NCBI GenBank assembly: GCA_017938205.1
Contig: JAGBCA010000014.1
Span: 26,140-90,139, forward strand
Direction of reading: 5' to 3'
Length of the DNA stretch: 64,000 nucleotides
Source of the DNA: Clostridia bacterium
GTDB taxonomy: Bacteria > Bacillota > Clostridia > Oscillospirales > CAG-272
Position 1 is the first letter of the stretch, and each line of letters opens with the position of its first letter. Of the stretch, positions 52,870-61,625 are shown one piece after another. The notes under the pieces were generated by a model, which saw only the letters and a list, made by a program, of their open reading frames with translations, did not search any database and was not told the DNA's origin. A program made the position numbers and the translations under genes.

Positions 52870-54651
52870 TTATTCTTTAGAGGCAAGAAGGGTAACGAGA
52901 TCGGCACGTCGGCCGCGAAGCTGGGAGAGAAACTCCATTTTTCCCTCCGCGTAATTTTCAGCATCCCAAAGGCGAATGAAAGCCGCATCGATGGCATCGG
53001 CCTCATCGATCAGGGCTTGAATGCCGCTTGCATCGGGGATCTCGCCGAGGCGGATCTTGTTGAAGGATGCGGCAAAGACGACCATACGCGCGTTGAGAAT
53101 GATCTGCTCCTTATAGAAGGGATCAATCTGAACCTTTTCGATCTCGGAAACGAGCCCCTTGACGTAGTTTATAACATTTTCAAAATAATGGGTATGCGGA
53201 CGGGTTCTGAAATCGAAAATGCCACGGAAATTCATTTCACCGAGGGGCATCTGCAGGCTCTGGCCACACATCGTTCCGCAATGCACGCGATCCGGCTCAA
53301 GTAGATAATAGTTGGCAATGCGGCGAAGGATCTCGCTGACGCCCTCGGTTTTAAATACGACCTCGTCCACGTACTGCTCGGCGGCTACGTTGTAATCCGG
53401 CTTGAAGTCCTCAGGATTGAATGTTCCGGGATTCCAAGCATACTGTCCTGCAAGCGCCACGGGGAATGCGCTCCAAAGAAGGAAGGTGGGCTGACCGCAG
53501 TCACAGCCCCAGTCGGTCAAAAGAAGGCCCTTCGCGCCGTACTTCTCGGCAATCGTTGCCGATGTTCGGATATTAAAGACGGTCACCTCGTTTCTTCCCG
53601 TGAAGGCAAGGTGGGTGTTCGTTGAGGGGCAAAGATAAAAATCAATGCCTGCACGCTTATAATCCACGCAATTTTCAGCCATTCTCTGTGCCGCGCCAAG
53701 CTCATATCCCCATTCAAGTGCGATCGCGCCCTTGGGGATTCTATCATAGGTTTCGGGGTAGGCATGGATCATATCCGACCAGAATTGCACCTTTTTTCCA
53801 TACTTATCTTTACAAAGATCGGCAACCTTGTTCAGCCAATCCATGAAAACCGTGGCTCTTCCATACTTTTTACAGGGCTCTTCCAGCTGATACCTTCCAA
53901 GACCGTATGCTTCGTCAAAACCAACATTTACGTACTCGCTCTCGTGATACGGAAGAAGATCGGAATAAAGCTTATCGATGAATGCAAGGCTCTCGGGAAG
54001 GAGAGGATTGATCGTTCCGCCCTTGCCTCCCTCGGGTGCAACAGCAAGATGCGAAAGCTCGGGATTCTTGAGCCACTGATACATATGGCCGAAGGAGTTC
54101 TGGTTGGGCACGAGGTCGATAAAGCGCGCGTGGCAATAGGCCTGTAGCTCCTTGATATCCTTTGCATTCAGGCAGTCGAAATCAGCGGTGTACTGCGGGA
54201 AGGAAGCAAACTTGAATACGTGGCCCTCCATATAGATTTGCAGCTCGTTATACTTCACGGATGCGAGAAAATCGATGATCTTTTTGAAGGTTTCCACCTT
54301 GGGCATACGGCCGCGGCTGATGTCCAGCATATATCCGCGACGCGCAAGCGTGGGCGCATCCTCGATCTCGGCATACGGCAGATCGGCGCCGTTTTTGCGC
54401 AGCAGCTGCCAAAGTGAGGTCACGGCACGGAAAAGGCCCTCCTCGGTCGCGTATGCGATCTTCACACCGTTTTCATCGATCGAAATCTTGTGTGCTTCCC
54501 CGGAAAGCGCGGTATCGGTGCAAACGGCAACCTCCGTTTTTCCTTCCTTCACAGCGGCAAAGATATCAACAAGAGAGAGATCTGCAAGCGCGGCAGATAC
54601 GGCATAGCGCCCATCGGAATAGGTTTCTTTTTTTGGAATCGGAAAGATCAT
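52870..54651 (-). CDS. GH20 beta-N-acetylhexosaminidase
   Basis: A 593-residue GH20 enzyme. An N-terminal GH20b-like domain (1-100) is followed by RRGYMLDISRGRMPKVETFK, LVPNQNSFGHM and the catalytic pair D246-E247 in YVNVGFDEAYGLG. A C-terminal helical region (about 440-593) follows. It cleaves terminal N-acetylhexosamines by substrate-assisted catalysis. No signal peptide. Divergent from an AraC gene that probably controls it. Confidence 0.88.
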   Translation of the reverse strand: MIFPIPKKETYSDGRYAVSAALADLSLVDIFAAVKEGKTEVAVCTDTALSGEAHKISIDENGVKIAYATEEGLFRAVTSLWQLLRKNGADLPYAEIEDAPTLARRGYMLDISRGRMPKVETFKKIIDFLASVKYNELQIYMEGHVFKFASFPQYTADFDCLNAKDIKELQAYCHARFIDLVPNQNSFGHMYQWLKNPELSHLAVAPEGGKGGTINPLLPESLAFIDKLYSDLLPYHESEYVNVGFDEAYGLGRYQLEEPCKKYGRATVFMDWLNKVADLCKDKYGKKVQFWSDMIHAYPETYDRIPKGAIALEWGYELGAAQRMAENCVDYKRAGIDFYLCPSTNTHLAFTGRNEVTVFNIRTSATIAEKYGAKGLLLTDWGCDCGQPTFLLWSAFPVALAGQYAWNPGTFNPEDFKPDYNVAAEQYVDEVVFKTEGVSEILRRIANYYLLEPDRVHCGTMCGQSLQMPLGEMNFRGIFDFRTRPHTHYFENVINYVKGLVSEIEKVQIDPFYKEQIILNARMVVFAASFNKIRLGEIPDASGIQALIDEADAIDAAFIRLWDAENYAEGKMEFLSQLRGRRADLVTLLASKE

Positions 54652-54758
54652 TGCTTTTTCTCCTTTTTGTTTTTTCTTTATTGTATCATTTTTCCGCTTC
54701 TCCTTGCTACCTCTCCATCAAACAAAAGCTTCGTTTTTTCAAACAGTTTTATTGCATA

Positions 54759-54804
54759 TTGACTTTTTTCTTCGTTTGTAATATAATTATATCAAACAAA
54801 CGAA
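54759..54804 (+). promoter_or_regulatory. AraC gene promoter with overlapping inverted repeat
   Basis: TTGACT (54759-54764), 17-bp spacer, TATAAT (54782-54787). TTCGTTTG (54771-54778) and CAAACGAA (54797-54804) form an 8-bp inverted repeat that spans the -10 box, a candidate operator. Confidence 0.75.
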
Positions 54805-54822
54805 CGAAAGGAACGAGAGGTT

Positions 54823-55713
54823 ATGATGGATGCCGCGAGCGCGGAGCGCTTTTATACGGTCGATACAAAAATTTCCTCCTGCACGCGTTTTTGCTATTCC
54901 TACGACAAGGATGCGGCGTTACCGATCGCCTTCGCGCATTACGCGCATAAGAGATCCTCCATGGGGCTTCGGCGCTTTCATAGAAAAAATTCTTTCACTA
55001 CGCTTTTTATTTTTCTGCGCGAGGGGTTTGGCTTTATTTTCGGGGATACGCTTTACACTCCCAAAAGAGGCGAGATGATCCTTGCAGGCGAAAACATCCC
55101 CTTTACCGTTACCTTTGACGAGAAAAAGCCGCTCGGCTATTACGAGATCGATTATTTTGAGATCAATTTGCCGAGCGGCCTTGAGGGGCTTTTGCATCCC
55201 GAAAATCCGTTTTGTTCTCTATTAAAAAACGAGCGTTCCCCCTTGATCTCGCTCCCTACCGAGCAAAAAAGAACGCTCATTTCACTTTTATATGAGATGG
55301 AAAAAACGGAATGCGATCCCGTTTTTTATGCGAGGCTCGTCCTGCTTGCGGATCTTTTGGGAAAAGAAAGCTCCACCGAAAGCGGCACGAAAAAGATCCC
55401 GCAGGTTCTGGCGCGCGCGATGCAATATATCAGCGAGCATTATACCGAGATCGGCGGTGCCGAGGAGGTTGCTTCGTATCTTTGTGTCAGCACCACGTAT
55501 CTTGCAAGGCTTTTTGGACGCGTGCTCGGATGCACGACGACAGAATACATTTGCCGCCTGCGTATCTCACACGCCAAGGAGCTTTTGCTTTCGGGAAAAA
55601 GCGTGATCGAGACCTGCTACGCCTGCGGCTTTAACAGTTATACCTACTTTATTGCAAAGTTCAAAAAGGAGATCGGGTGCTCACCTGCAAAATTCCGTGC
55701 GAACGCAGTTTGA
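54823..55713 (+). CDS. AraC-family regulator divergent from GH20
   Basis: A 296-residue regulator with an N-terminal cupin-like sensor (about 45-130) and a C-terminal AraC HTH (about 195-293; CVSTTYLARLFGRVLG, CGFNSYTYFIAKFKKEIGCSPAKF). AAAGGA lies 10 bases before the ATG. Divergent arrangement and the repeat over its promoter suggest autoregulation and control of the GH20-esterase-GH39 genes. Confidence 0.92.
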   Translation: MMDAASAERFYTVDTKISSCTRFCYSYDKDAALPIAFAHYAHKRSSMGLRRFHRKNSFTTLFIFLREGFGFIFGDTLYTPKRGEMILAGENIPFTVTFDEKKPLGYYEIDYFEINLPSGLEGLLHPENPFCSLLKNERSPLISLPTEQKRTLISLLYEMEKTECDPVFYARLVLLADLLGKESSTESGTKKIPQVLARAMQYISEHYTEIGGAEEVASYLCVSTTYLARLFGRVLGCTTTEYICRLRISHAKELLLSGKSVIETCYACGFNSYTYFIAKFKKEIGCSPAKFRANAV

Positions 55714-55724
55714 CCTTTTGACAT

Positions 55725-55759
55725 AAAAAATTCCTCGGAAAATTTCCGAGGAATTTTTT
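55725..55759. terminator. Bidirectional intrinsic terminator
   Basis: Stem AAAATTCCTCGGAAA/TTTCCGAGGAATTTT between convergent AraC and NhaC-family genes. Confidence 0.92.
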
Positions 55760-55764
55760 ATGCT

Positions 55765-57399
55765 TTATGCTTTCTTTCTGTTTACGAACCAACGAATGCC
55801 AAGCACCGTGCCGATCGTGAGAAGGATCGCAACGGGGAGAGCGATCCAGGCGTTCGGAACGAAGCCTGCAAACAAGAAGGATACGAAGGAAACGAGCGCC
55901 ACGGTGATCGCGTAGGGCAGCTGCGTGGAAACGTGCTCCACGTGGTTGCAGCGAGCGCCTGCGGATGCCATGATCGTGGTATCCGAGATGGGCGAGCAAT
56001 GGTCACCGCAAACGGCACCTGCAAGGCAGGCGGAGATACCTACGTAGAAGAGAGGATCGCCAACGCCGAAGATCGTTACAACGATCGGGATCAGGATACC
56101 GAAGGTACCCCACGATGTACCGGTTGCGAATGCAAGAACGCAAGCAATAATAAAGATCATCGCCGGGAAGATACCGTACAGAGCCGCGGGAACGTTTGCC
56201 ATAACCGCATCGATGAAGGCATCCGAGCCAAGAAGGCCGGTCGTGTTCTTCAGAGCCGTTGCAAGCGTAAGGATCGTAATGGCAGGAACCATAGCGATGA
56301 AGCCCTGGGGAATGCACTCGGTTGCAACCTTGAAGGAGAAGCACTTGCGGCACAGATAGTAAACAAACGCGAATACAAGCGCGATCAGGCCGCCCCAAGG
56401 AAGAGCCGCATAGGCATCGGTATTACCGAACGCACCGATGAAATCCCACTGATATTCACCGGCGGTGAAGAAGCCACCAACGTACATCAGCGCTGCGATG
56501 CAAGCTACAATCAGAACCACGATAGGAAGCACGAGGTCAAGCACGATACCATGAGAATCCTCGGAAACCTCTTCGTCCTTACCGATCGCACTGAGGTCAC
56601 CCTCCTGTGCCTTGATCTCAAAGCCGGACATCTTACCGTAATCAAAGCCGAGAACGGCGAGCGTGATCACGAAAACGATGGTGAGAAGCGAATAGAAGTT
56701 AAAGGGGATGGCGTTAACAAACAGCTGGAACGAGGAAAGACCGGTCTCCACACCGCAATCATTCAGCGTGCCCGATACGGCAGCCGCCCAAGAGGAGACC
56801 GGAGCGATCATACAGATAGGTGCTGCGGTGGCATCGATGATGTACGCAAGCTTTACACGGGAGATCTTATGCGAATCGGTTACGGGCGTCATAACCGCAC
56901 CGACCGTGAGACAGTTGAAATAGTCGTCAACGAAGATTAGAACGCCGAGCGCGAAGGTGGCAAGCATAGCGCCGACCTTGGTTTTTACGTGCGTTTTTGC
57001 CCAGCGGCCGAACGCAGCCGTTCCGCCCGACTTATTGATCATCGAAACGAGGATGCCGAGGATCACGAGGAATACAAAGATACCTGCGCTATCCGCAACG
57101 GCGGCAGAAAGACCGTCCACCACGATGATGTCCAGCGTGCCCGCAAAGGAATAGTTGGATGCAAAGAGCGCACCAACGAGAACGCCGGCAAACAGCGAGG
57201 AGAATACCTCCTTGGTGATCAGTGCAAGGCCGATGGCAATGATGGGGGGAACGAGCGACATAAACGTGCCGTAGTACATACTTCCCTCTGCAACGTCCTT
57301 CGGAAGGACAATCGCCAGAACAATAACGGCAATCACAGCAATGGCTGCGATAATCGCGGTTATCATGCTCTTTTTCGTCTTAAAAAGACCGAGATTCAT
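55765..57399 (-). CDS. NhaC-family transporter, probable lysine permease
   Basis: A 544-residue permease with about 12 membrane helices and the NhaC-type segments FVDDYFNCLTVGAVMTPVTD, ATGTSWGTFGILIPI and GAVCGDHCSPISDTTIMAS. NhaC family members are Na+/H+ antiporters or substrate:Na+ carriers. A lysine riboswitch sits in its leader, and in Firmicutes the L-box-controlled NhaC branch is the predicted lysine transporter LysW, so lysine uptake is the likely role. AGGAGG precedes the ATG. Confidence 0.88.
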   Translation of the reverse strand: MNLGLFKTKKSMITAIIAAIAVIAVIVLAIVLPKDVAEGSMYYGTFMSLVPPIIAIGLALITKEVFSSLFAGVLVGALFASNYSFAGTLDIIVVDGLSAAVADSAGIFVFLVILGILVSMINKSGGTAAFGRWAKTHVKTKVGAMLATFALGVLIFVDDYFNCLTVGAVMTPVTDSHKISRVKLAYIIDATAAPICMIAPVSSWAAAVSGTLNDCGVETGLSSFQLFVNAIPFNFYSLLTIVFVITLAVLGFDYGKMSGFEIKAQEGDLSAIGKDEEVSEDSHGIVLDLVLPIVVLIVACIAALMYVGGFFTAGEYQWDFIGAFGNTDAYAALPWGGLIALVFAFVYYLCRKCFSFKVATECIPQGFIAMVPAITILTLATALKNTTGLLGSDAFIDAVMANVPAALYGIFPAMIFIIACVLAFATGTSWGTFGILIPIVVTIFGVGDPLFYVGISACLAGAVCGDHCSPISDTTIMASAGARCNHVEHVSTQLPYAITVALVSFVSFLFAGFVPNAWIALPVAILLTIGTVLGIRWFVNRKKA

Positions 57400-57430
57400 T
57401 TTTCTGAATCCTCCTTATGTATTTTTGCAA

Positions 57431-57458
57431 TAAAAAAACCACGGTATCCACCGTGGCA
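57431..57458 (-). terminator. Riboswitch-controlled terminator
   Basis: Minus strand CCACGGTGGATACCGTGG then TTTTTTT: the expression platform of the lysine riboswitch. Confidence 0.9.
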
Positions 57459-57476
57459 AAAGCGCACCTAACGCAT

Positions 57477-57651
57477 AGGCGCATTCAAGACACGATAGCT
57501 CTCCACTTGCGTGACAGTGCGCAGCATATTTTGCTGCACCCCAGCAAGACTGCCGCGGAAACGGCCGCCTCACTTCGGCAATGCTCCCTTTCCTCCCCGA
57601 CTCTTTTCCGCGACTCCGGAGACTACTGATGAGCAATGCGCCTCTACCTGA
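57477..57651 (-). promoter_or_regulatory. Lysine riboswitch (L-box) aptamer
   Basis: On the minus strand the leader reads AGGTAGAGGCGCATTG at the 5' side of P1, then ATCAGTAG, GGGGAGGAAAGGGAGC, ATTGCCGAAGTGAG, TTGCTGGGGTGC, CACTGTCACGC and GTGGAGAGCTATCG, closing with AATGCGCCT at the 3' side of P1. These are the conserved L-box blocks in the correct order and spacing (five-way junction with P1 AGGCGCATT/AATGCGCCT). Lysine binding favours the terminator and shuts off the transporter. This and the flanking promoters account for the 57400-57855 gap. Confidence 0.95.
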
Positions 57652-57667
57652 TTTCTTTATTACACCC

Positions 57668-57696
57668 ATTATACTATATTATTTTGAAATTGTCAA
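57668..57696 (-). promoter_or_regulatory. Consensus promoter of the riboswitch-transporter transcript
   Basis: Minus strand TTGACA (57691-57696), 17-bp spacer, TATAAT (57668-57673). Confidence 0.9.
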
Positions 57697-57753
57697 CAAT
57701 TTCTTTGTATTTTGTTTGATTTCTCTTTATTTCTTTCTATTTTTCCTTAGGTG

Positions 57754-57782
57754 TTGATTTTTTCGCCCATTTGCACTATAAT
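57754..57782 (+). promoter_or_regulatory. Promoter of the second GH106-like gene
   Basis: TTGATT (57754-57759), 17-bp spacer, TATAAT (57777-57782). Confidence 0.8.
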
Positions 57783-57855
57783 AATCTTATAAAACCATGA
57801 AGGCACGGTTTCTTTCAAAGACATCTTGCCTTTTATTCACGAAAGGGATCAACCG

Positions 57856-60249
57856 ATGAAACTGTTGTGCAATTCGAAGGGACACCTTTTTTCTAAGGAA
57901 GTTTTTAAGAACCCGCCAAACGAATATGCGCCAACCTTTGCCTGGAGCTGGAACGAGCCGATCACCCGCGAGGGGATCGACAAGCAGCTGGGCGAATTTT
58001 TCGAGGTTGGCATACGCTCGCTTTATATTCTCCCCCTGCCTAAGGAATTTCGTCCCGCACTGATGGCCACAACGCTTTCACCCGAATACCTTTCTAAGGA
58101 GTTTTTCGATCTTGTTTCCTACGCGATCCGAAAAGCGAAAGACATGGGCATGATGCTATGGCTCTACGACGAGGGAGGCTGGCCTTCGGGCGGTGCGTGC
58201 GGCAATACGTATAAGCAGAACAAGGATGCGGCAACCGAGATCCTTCACAAGAGAGACATCGCGCTTTCGGCGGGCGAATGCTACCTTGCAAGCGAGGGTA
58301 CGATTGCGACCTTTCTTGGCAAAACGCGTGTTTTTGACGGATACAAAGCGGAAAAATGCGTTTCTTTGACCGAATTTTATACCGTTACCACCGTTTCGGG
58401 CCCCAACCTCATTGATAATTTAACCCCCTCCGTCATCGAGACCTTTATTGAAAATACATACGAGGCATACGCCAAGGCAGTGGGCGATCTGTTCGGAGAT
58501 AGCGTGAAGCTGATCTTTACGGACGAGCCGATGCAGCTTGCGCACTCGATCCCCAAAAGCTTTTTTGAGACATTCAAAAAGGAATACGGATACGATCTGT
58601 GCGATCATCTTTATGCGGTGCTTGATGAATATTCGGACGATCCCGAGATCCACCGCGTACGTATCGACTATGTACGGCTGCTCGGCAAGACGTTCCGTGA
58701 GATCTGCTTTGGTCGGCTCGCGAACTTTTGCGAGGAGCACGGCGTTTGCTTCGGCGGACATCTGAACCTTGAGCACGTGCCGGACGGCGGCGCAAGAATG
58801 AGTTATTTCTCGGCGCTGGATTGCCTACGAAAATTCCACGTTCCCGGCATTGACGCGATCTGGGATCAGATCTGGTATCCCTACGATGAGACAACACCCG
58901 TGCCCGAGGGATCGCTCTTCTTCCCTCGCATCGCACCTTCGGCGGCAAGGCAGATGGGGCGCGATCTTGCACTCACAGAAACGGGATCGGTCTCAAGCGA
59001 GAGCTTTTATCCCGACGTCATGCGCTACGTTCTCAATTATCAGGCGGTGCGCGGCATCAACGTTTTCAACCTGATGGCACTTCCCTACGGAAGAAAAAAT
59101 CTCTCCGCGCTCGTATTCCGCCCGATGTACTGTCCCGAAAAGCCCGGCTTTTATCACCTCACGGCGGTGAACGAATATCTGTCGCGACTTGCATATCTTA
59201 CACGGCTCGGTGAAGCCGTTGGAGACACGGCACTATACCATCCGTCAGCCGACTTCTGCGCTTCGGCCATGCATTCCACGCTTGCAACGCGTGCTTATAA
59301 CCACGAAGGCGCGATATTGGAGGATAAACACGTTTGGTTTGATCTGATCGACGATGAGGGCATCCGCGCGGCGAAGGAAACCGCGGACGGGCTTGCGCTC
59401 GGCGATGCCGTTTACAGGCACATCGTTGTTCCGAAATGCGAATATATGCCAAAGGATGTAGCAGAAAAGATTAAAAAATACATCGGCGAGGGCGATCCGC
59501 TTCTGCCGCTTCACGATCCTGCGATCCGCGTGATGATCCGCCGTCTTGGAGAGGATGCACTTTGGTTTTTCTTCAACGGGAAAGCAGAGATCGCAACCGA
59601 CAGCGTTCCTATCCCCCATGGAAAGCACGCCTACCGCTTGGATGCATATCACGGGCAGATCCTTTCCTGCAAGGGGGAGACACTTTCGCTCTCGATCGAA
59701 TGCGGGGACATGGCGATCTATCTTGTTACGGACAAGGCACTCCCTACCGACGATCTTTCTCCTGTATGGCGCAAAGCGGTGAAGGATCTTACATCCGTTT
59801 CGATGCGAAAATTCAGCGTTGTCGAGGGTGGGATGAAAAGCGAAATTTTGCCTGTGCCCGAAGCGCTTGCGCACGATATTTCCGCAGATATTACGTATAA
59901 GGCGGAGGTTTCGCTCCCCGCAGAGCCAAGGGCAGGCGAAGTATACCGCTTGACTCTGACGGACACACAATATTATGCAAAAGTGTGCACAGAGGAAGAA
60001 ACGCTTGGCGTTTTCGCATTCACGCCAATGGTTGCCTTCGTGGATGGCGGAAAGTTAAAGAAGGATATGGTTTTGACTGTGACGGTTTCAAACTCCGCCT
60101 CGGGTGAGATCGCGAAAAAGCGTTCCATGATCGAGGATCACTATCCCGACCATCTGAAGGGGCCTTATGCAAAAAGAAAAATGTATGCATTGGAAACGCG
60201 GTTTTCACCGCCCCATCTCGGAACACTTGTTATTGAAAAAATGGGTTAA
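57856..60249 (+). CDS. GH106-like glycoside hydrolase
   Basis: A 797-residue protein beginning with the GH106-type stretch FKNPPNEYAPTFAWSWNEPI and TREGIDKQL, then LWLYDEGGWPSGGACG and LIFTDEPMQL, the two acidic motifs shared with the 7890-10964 gene. A middle barrel region and C-terminal beta domains follow. GH106 members are alpha-L-rhamnosidases; other activities are possible in this broad clan. ATG 57856 follows GAAAGGGA; an upstream TTG at 57826 is rejected. No signal peptide. Followed by the palindrome and a terminator. Confidence 0.7.
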   Translation: MKLLCNSKGHLFSKEVFKNPPNEYAPTFAWSWNEPITREGIDKQLGEFFEVGIRSLYILPLPKEFRPALMATTLSPEYLSKEFFDLVSYAIRKAKDMGMMLWLYDEGGWPSGGACGNTYKQNKDAATEILHKRDIALSAGECYLASEGTIATFLGKTRVFDGYKAEKCVSLTEFYTVTTVSGPNLIDNLTPSVIETFIENTYEAYAKAVGDLFGDSVKLIFTDEPMQLAHSIPKSFFETFKKEYGYDLCDHLYAVLDEYSDDPEIHRVRIDYVRLLGKTFREICFGRLANFCEEHGVCFGGHLNLEHVPDGGARMSYFSALDCLRKFHVPGIDAIWDQIWYPYDETTPVPEGSLFFPRIAPSAARQMGRDLALTETGSVSSESFYPDVMRYVLNYQAVRGINVFNLMALPYGRKNLSALVFRPMYCPEKPGFYHLTAVNEYLSRLAYLTRLGEAVGDTALYHPSADFCASAMHSTLATRAYNHEGAILEDKHVWFDLIDDEGIRAAKETADGLALGDAVYRHIVVPKCEYMPKDVAEKIKKYIGEGDPLLPLHDPAIRVMIRRLGEDALWFFFNGKAEIATDSVPIPHGKHAYRLDAYHGQILSCKGETLSLSIECGDMAIYLVTDKALPTDDLSPVWRKAVKDLTSVSMRKFSVVEGGMKSEILPVPEALAHDISADITYKAEVSLPAEPRAGEVYRLTLTDTQYYAKVCTEEETLGVFAFTPMVAFVDGGKLKKDMVLTVTVSNSASGEIAKKRSMIEDHYPDHLKGPYAKRKMYALETRFSPPHLGTLVIEKMG

Positions 60250-60250
60250 A

Positions 60251-60268
60251 TGCAAATAATTGTTTGCA
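60251..60268. repeat. 18-bp palindrome after a stop codon (copy 3)
   Basis: TGCAAATAATTGTTTGCA begins 1 base after the GH106-like stop and precedes the terminator. Confidence 0.6.
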
Positions 60269-60275
60269 AAGAAAG

Positions 60276-60305
60276 CAAAAAGGCGGATCTTGTCCGCCTT
60301 TTTTT
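60276..60305. terminator. Bidirectional intrinsic terminator
   Basis: Stem AAAAGGCGGA/TCCGCCTTTT between convergent GH106-like and GH88 genes. Confidence 0.9.
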
Positions 60306-60318
60306 ATTGTTGCTTTAA

Positions 60319-61506
60319 TTACCAATAAAGCTCCCAATCGGGATTTAAGAAACGCATCAGCGCTTCCATATAGAAGTAGTCGCCCCATGTGTTCAGCTCG
60401 TGAATACCAAGGTTTCCTGCCTTATAATAGGTTGCGCATTTAAGCAGTCCGTCCGATTCGGGAATATCCTTGGTCAGATAATTATCGATCAGAGAATTCA
60501 TGATTCTCTTCGCGGCGTTGTAGAATATCTGCTTATAGGGATCGGAATCATCCATATACTTATAAGCCTCCAGCATACCGCAGATCGCGCAGGATGCGGC
60601 AGAGGAGTCACGGGGCTCAACGTCTCCCTCCGTGAACCAGAGATCCCAATAAGCAACGTAGTCCTCGGGAAGCTGGTTAAGGAAATATGCCGTCGTAGCC
60701 TTGAAGGTATCGATGGACTTCTGATCGTGCTTATACTTATAGGTAAGCATCGGGCCGTAGATGCCCCACGCCTGACCGCGCGACCAAGCACTGTCGTCAC
60801 TGAGGCCCTGCTTGGTAACACCGCGAAGCGGCTCGTGTGTATTCACGTCAAAGTAATAGGTCTGGTATGTGCTTCCGTCCGCACGGCAACAAACCTCAAC
60901 AGCGGTCTGGAAGTGATTGTACGCAGCCTCGGCATACTTCGGATCCCCCGTCTGCTCGGTTGCCCAATACAGAAGCGGAATGTTGAGGAGGCAGTCGATG
61001 ATCAGGCGGTAGGATGCAGGATCGCCTACATCGCCCCAAGCCTGGATAAACTTACCCTTCTCGCTATAGCGCGTCATGAGATGATCGGCAGCCATCAAAG
61101 CAGCCTCTTTCGCCTTCTCGTTTCCGCAAAGCTTATAGGCGGCAACGCAGGAGGGCGTATAGATGAAGCCCATATCGTGATGGTTGACAGCGATTTTCTC
61201 CACGATTCTCGTGTGCATGGAATCGATAAAGGAAAGGGCATGCTCCTTATATTTCTCTTCCCCGGTCAACTCGTATGCAAGCCAGACCATGCCCGGCCAA
61301 AAGCCCGAGCCCCAACCCGTATTGCCGTGACGCTCGTATACGTAATTTTTGCTCGTGGAAGCAGGATAGCTTTCGGGGGTGAAGCTTGCAAGACCGATGT
61401 CGATCTTCTTCAGAGCCTCCTTCAGAGCGTATTCCAGCTTTTCTCTGGGAAGGTCAAAATCTGCATATTTTGCAGGATCCTTAATTTTTTGCGGCTTTGG
61501 AATCAT
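60319..61506 (-). CDS. GH88 unsaturated glucuronyl hydrolase
   Basis: A 395-residue (alpha/alpha)6-barrel enzyme that hydrates and removes the 4,5-unsaturated uronic acid left by polysaccharide lyases on hyaluronan, chondroitin or heparin fragments. Catalytic D111 in NHHDMGFIYTPS and D171 in RLIIDCLLNIPLLYW match the two essential Asp of UGL; WSRGQAWGIYG and PRDSSAA complete the pattern. ATG 61506 is chosen because AAGGAGA is 7 bases upstream. It has its own promoter. The presence of UGL implies that lyase products reach this cell, although no lyase is in the window. Confidence 0.92.
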   Translation of the reverse strand: MIPKPQKIKDPAKYADFDLPREKLEYALKEALKKIDIGLASFTPESYPASTSKNYVYERHGNTGWGSGFWPGMVWLAYELTGEEKYKEHALSFIDSMHTRIVEKIAVNHHDMGFIYTPSCVAAYKLCGNEKAKEAALMAADHLMTRYSEKGKFIQAWGDVGDPASYRLIIDCLLNIPLLYWATEQTGDPKYAEAAYNHFQTAVEVCCRADGSTYQTYYFDVNTHEPLRGVTKQGLSDDSAWSRGQAWGIYGPMLTYKYKHDQKSIDTFKATTAYFLNQLPEDYVAYWDLWFTEGDVEPRDSSAASCAICGMLEAYKYMDDSDPYKQIFYNAAKRIMNSLIDNYLTKDIPESDGLLKCATYYKAGNLGIHELNTWGDYFYMEALMRFLNPDWELYW

Positions 61507-61547
61507 TTTCATTCTCCTTATTAAATGCAAATGCATAATACGCTTTC

Positions 61548-61576
61548 ATTTTAGCATATCAGACGAAAAAAGTCAA
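61548..61576 (-). promoter_or_regulatory. Sigma-A promoter of the GH88 gene
   Basis: Minus strand TTGACT (61571-61576), 17-bp spacer, TAAAAT (61548-61553). Confidence 0.85.
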
Positions 61577-61625
61577 GAAAAGCGAGGATTTTCAAGAAAA
61601 AACCTTTTTTGCATCTTCTCCTTTT

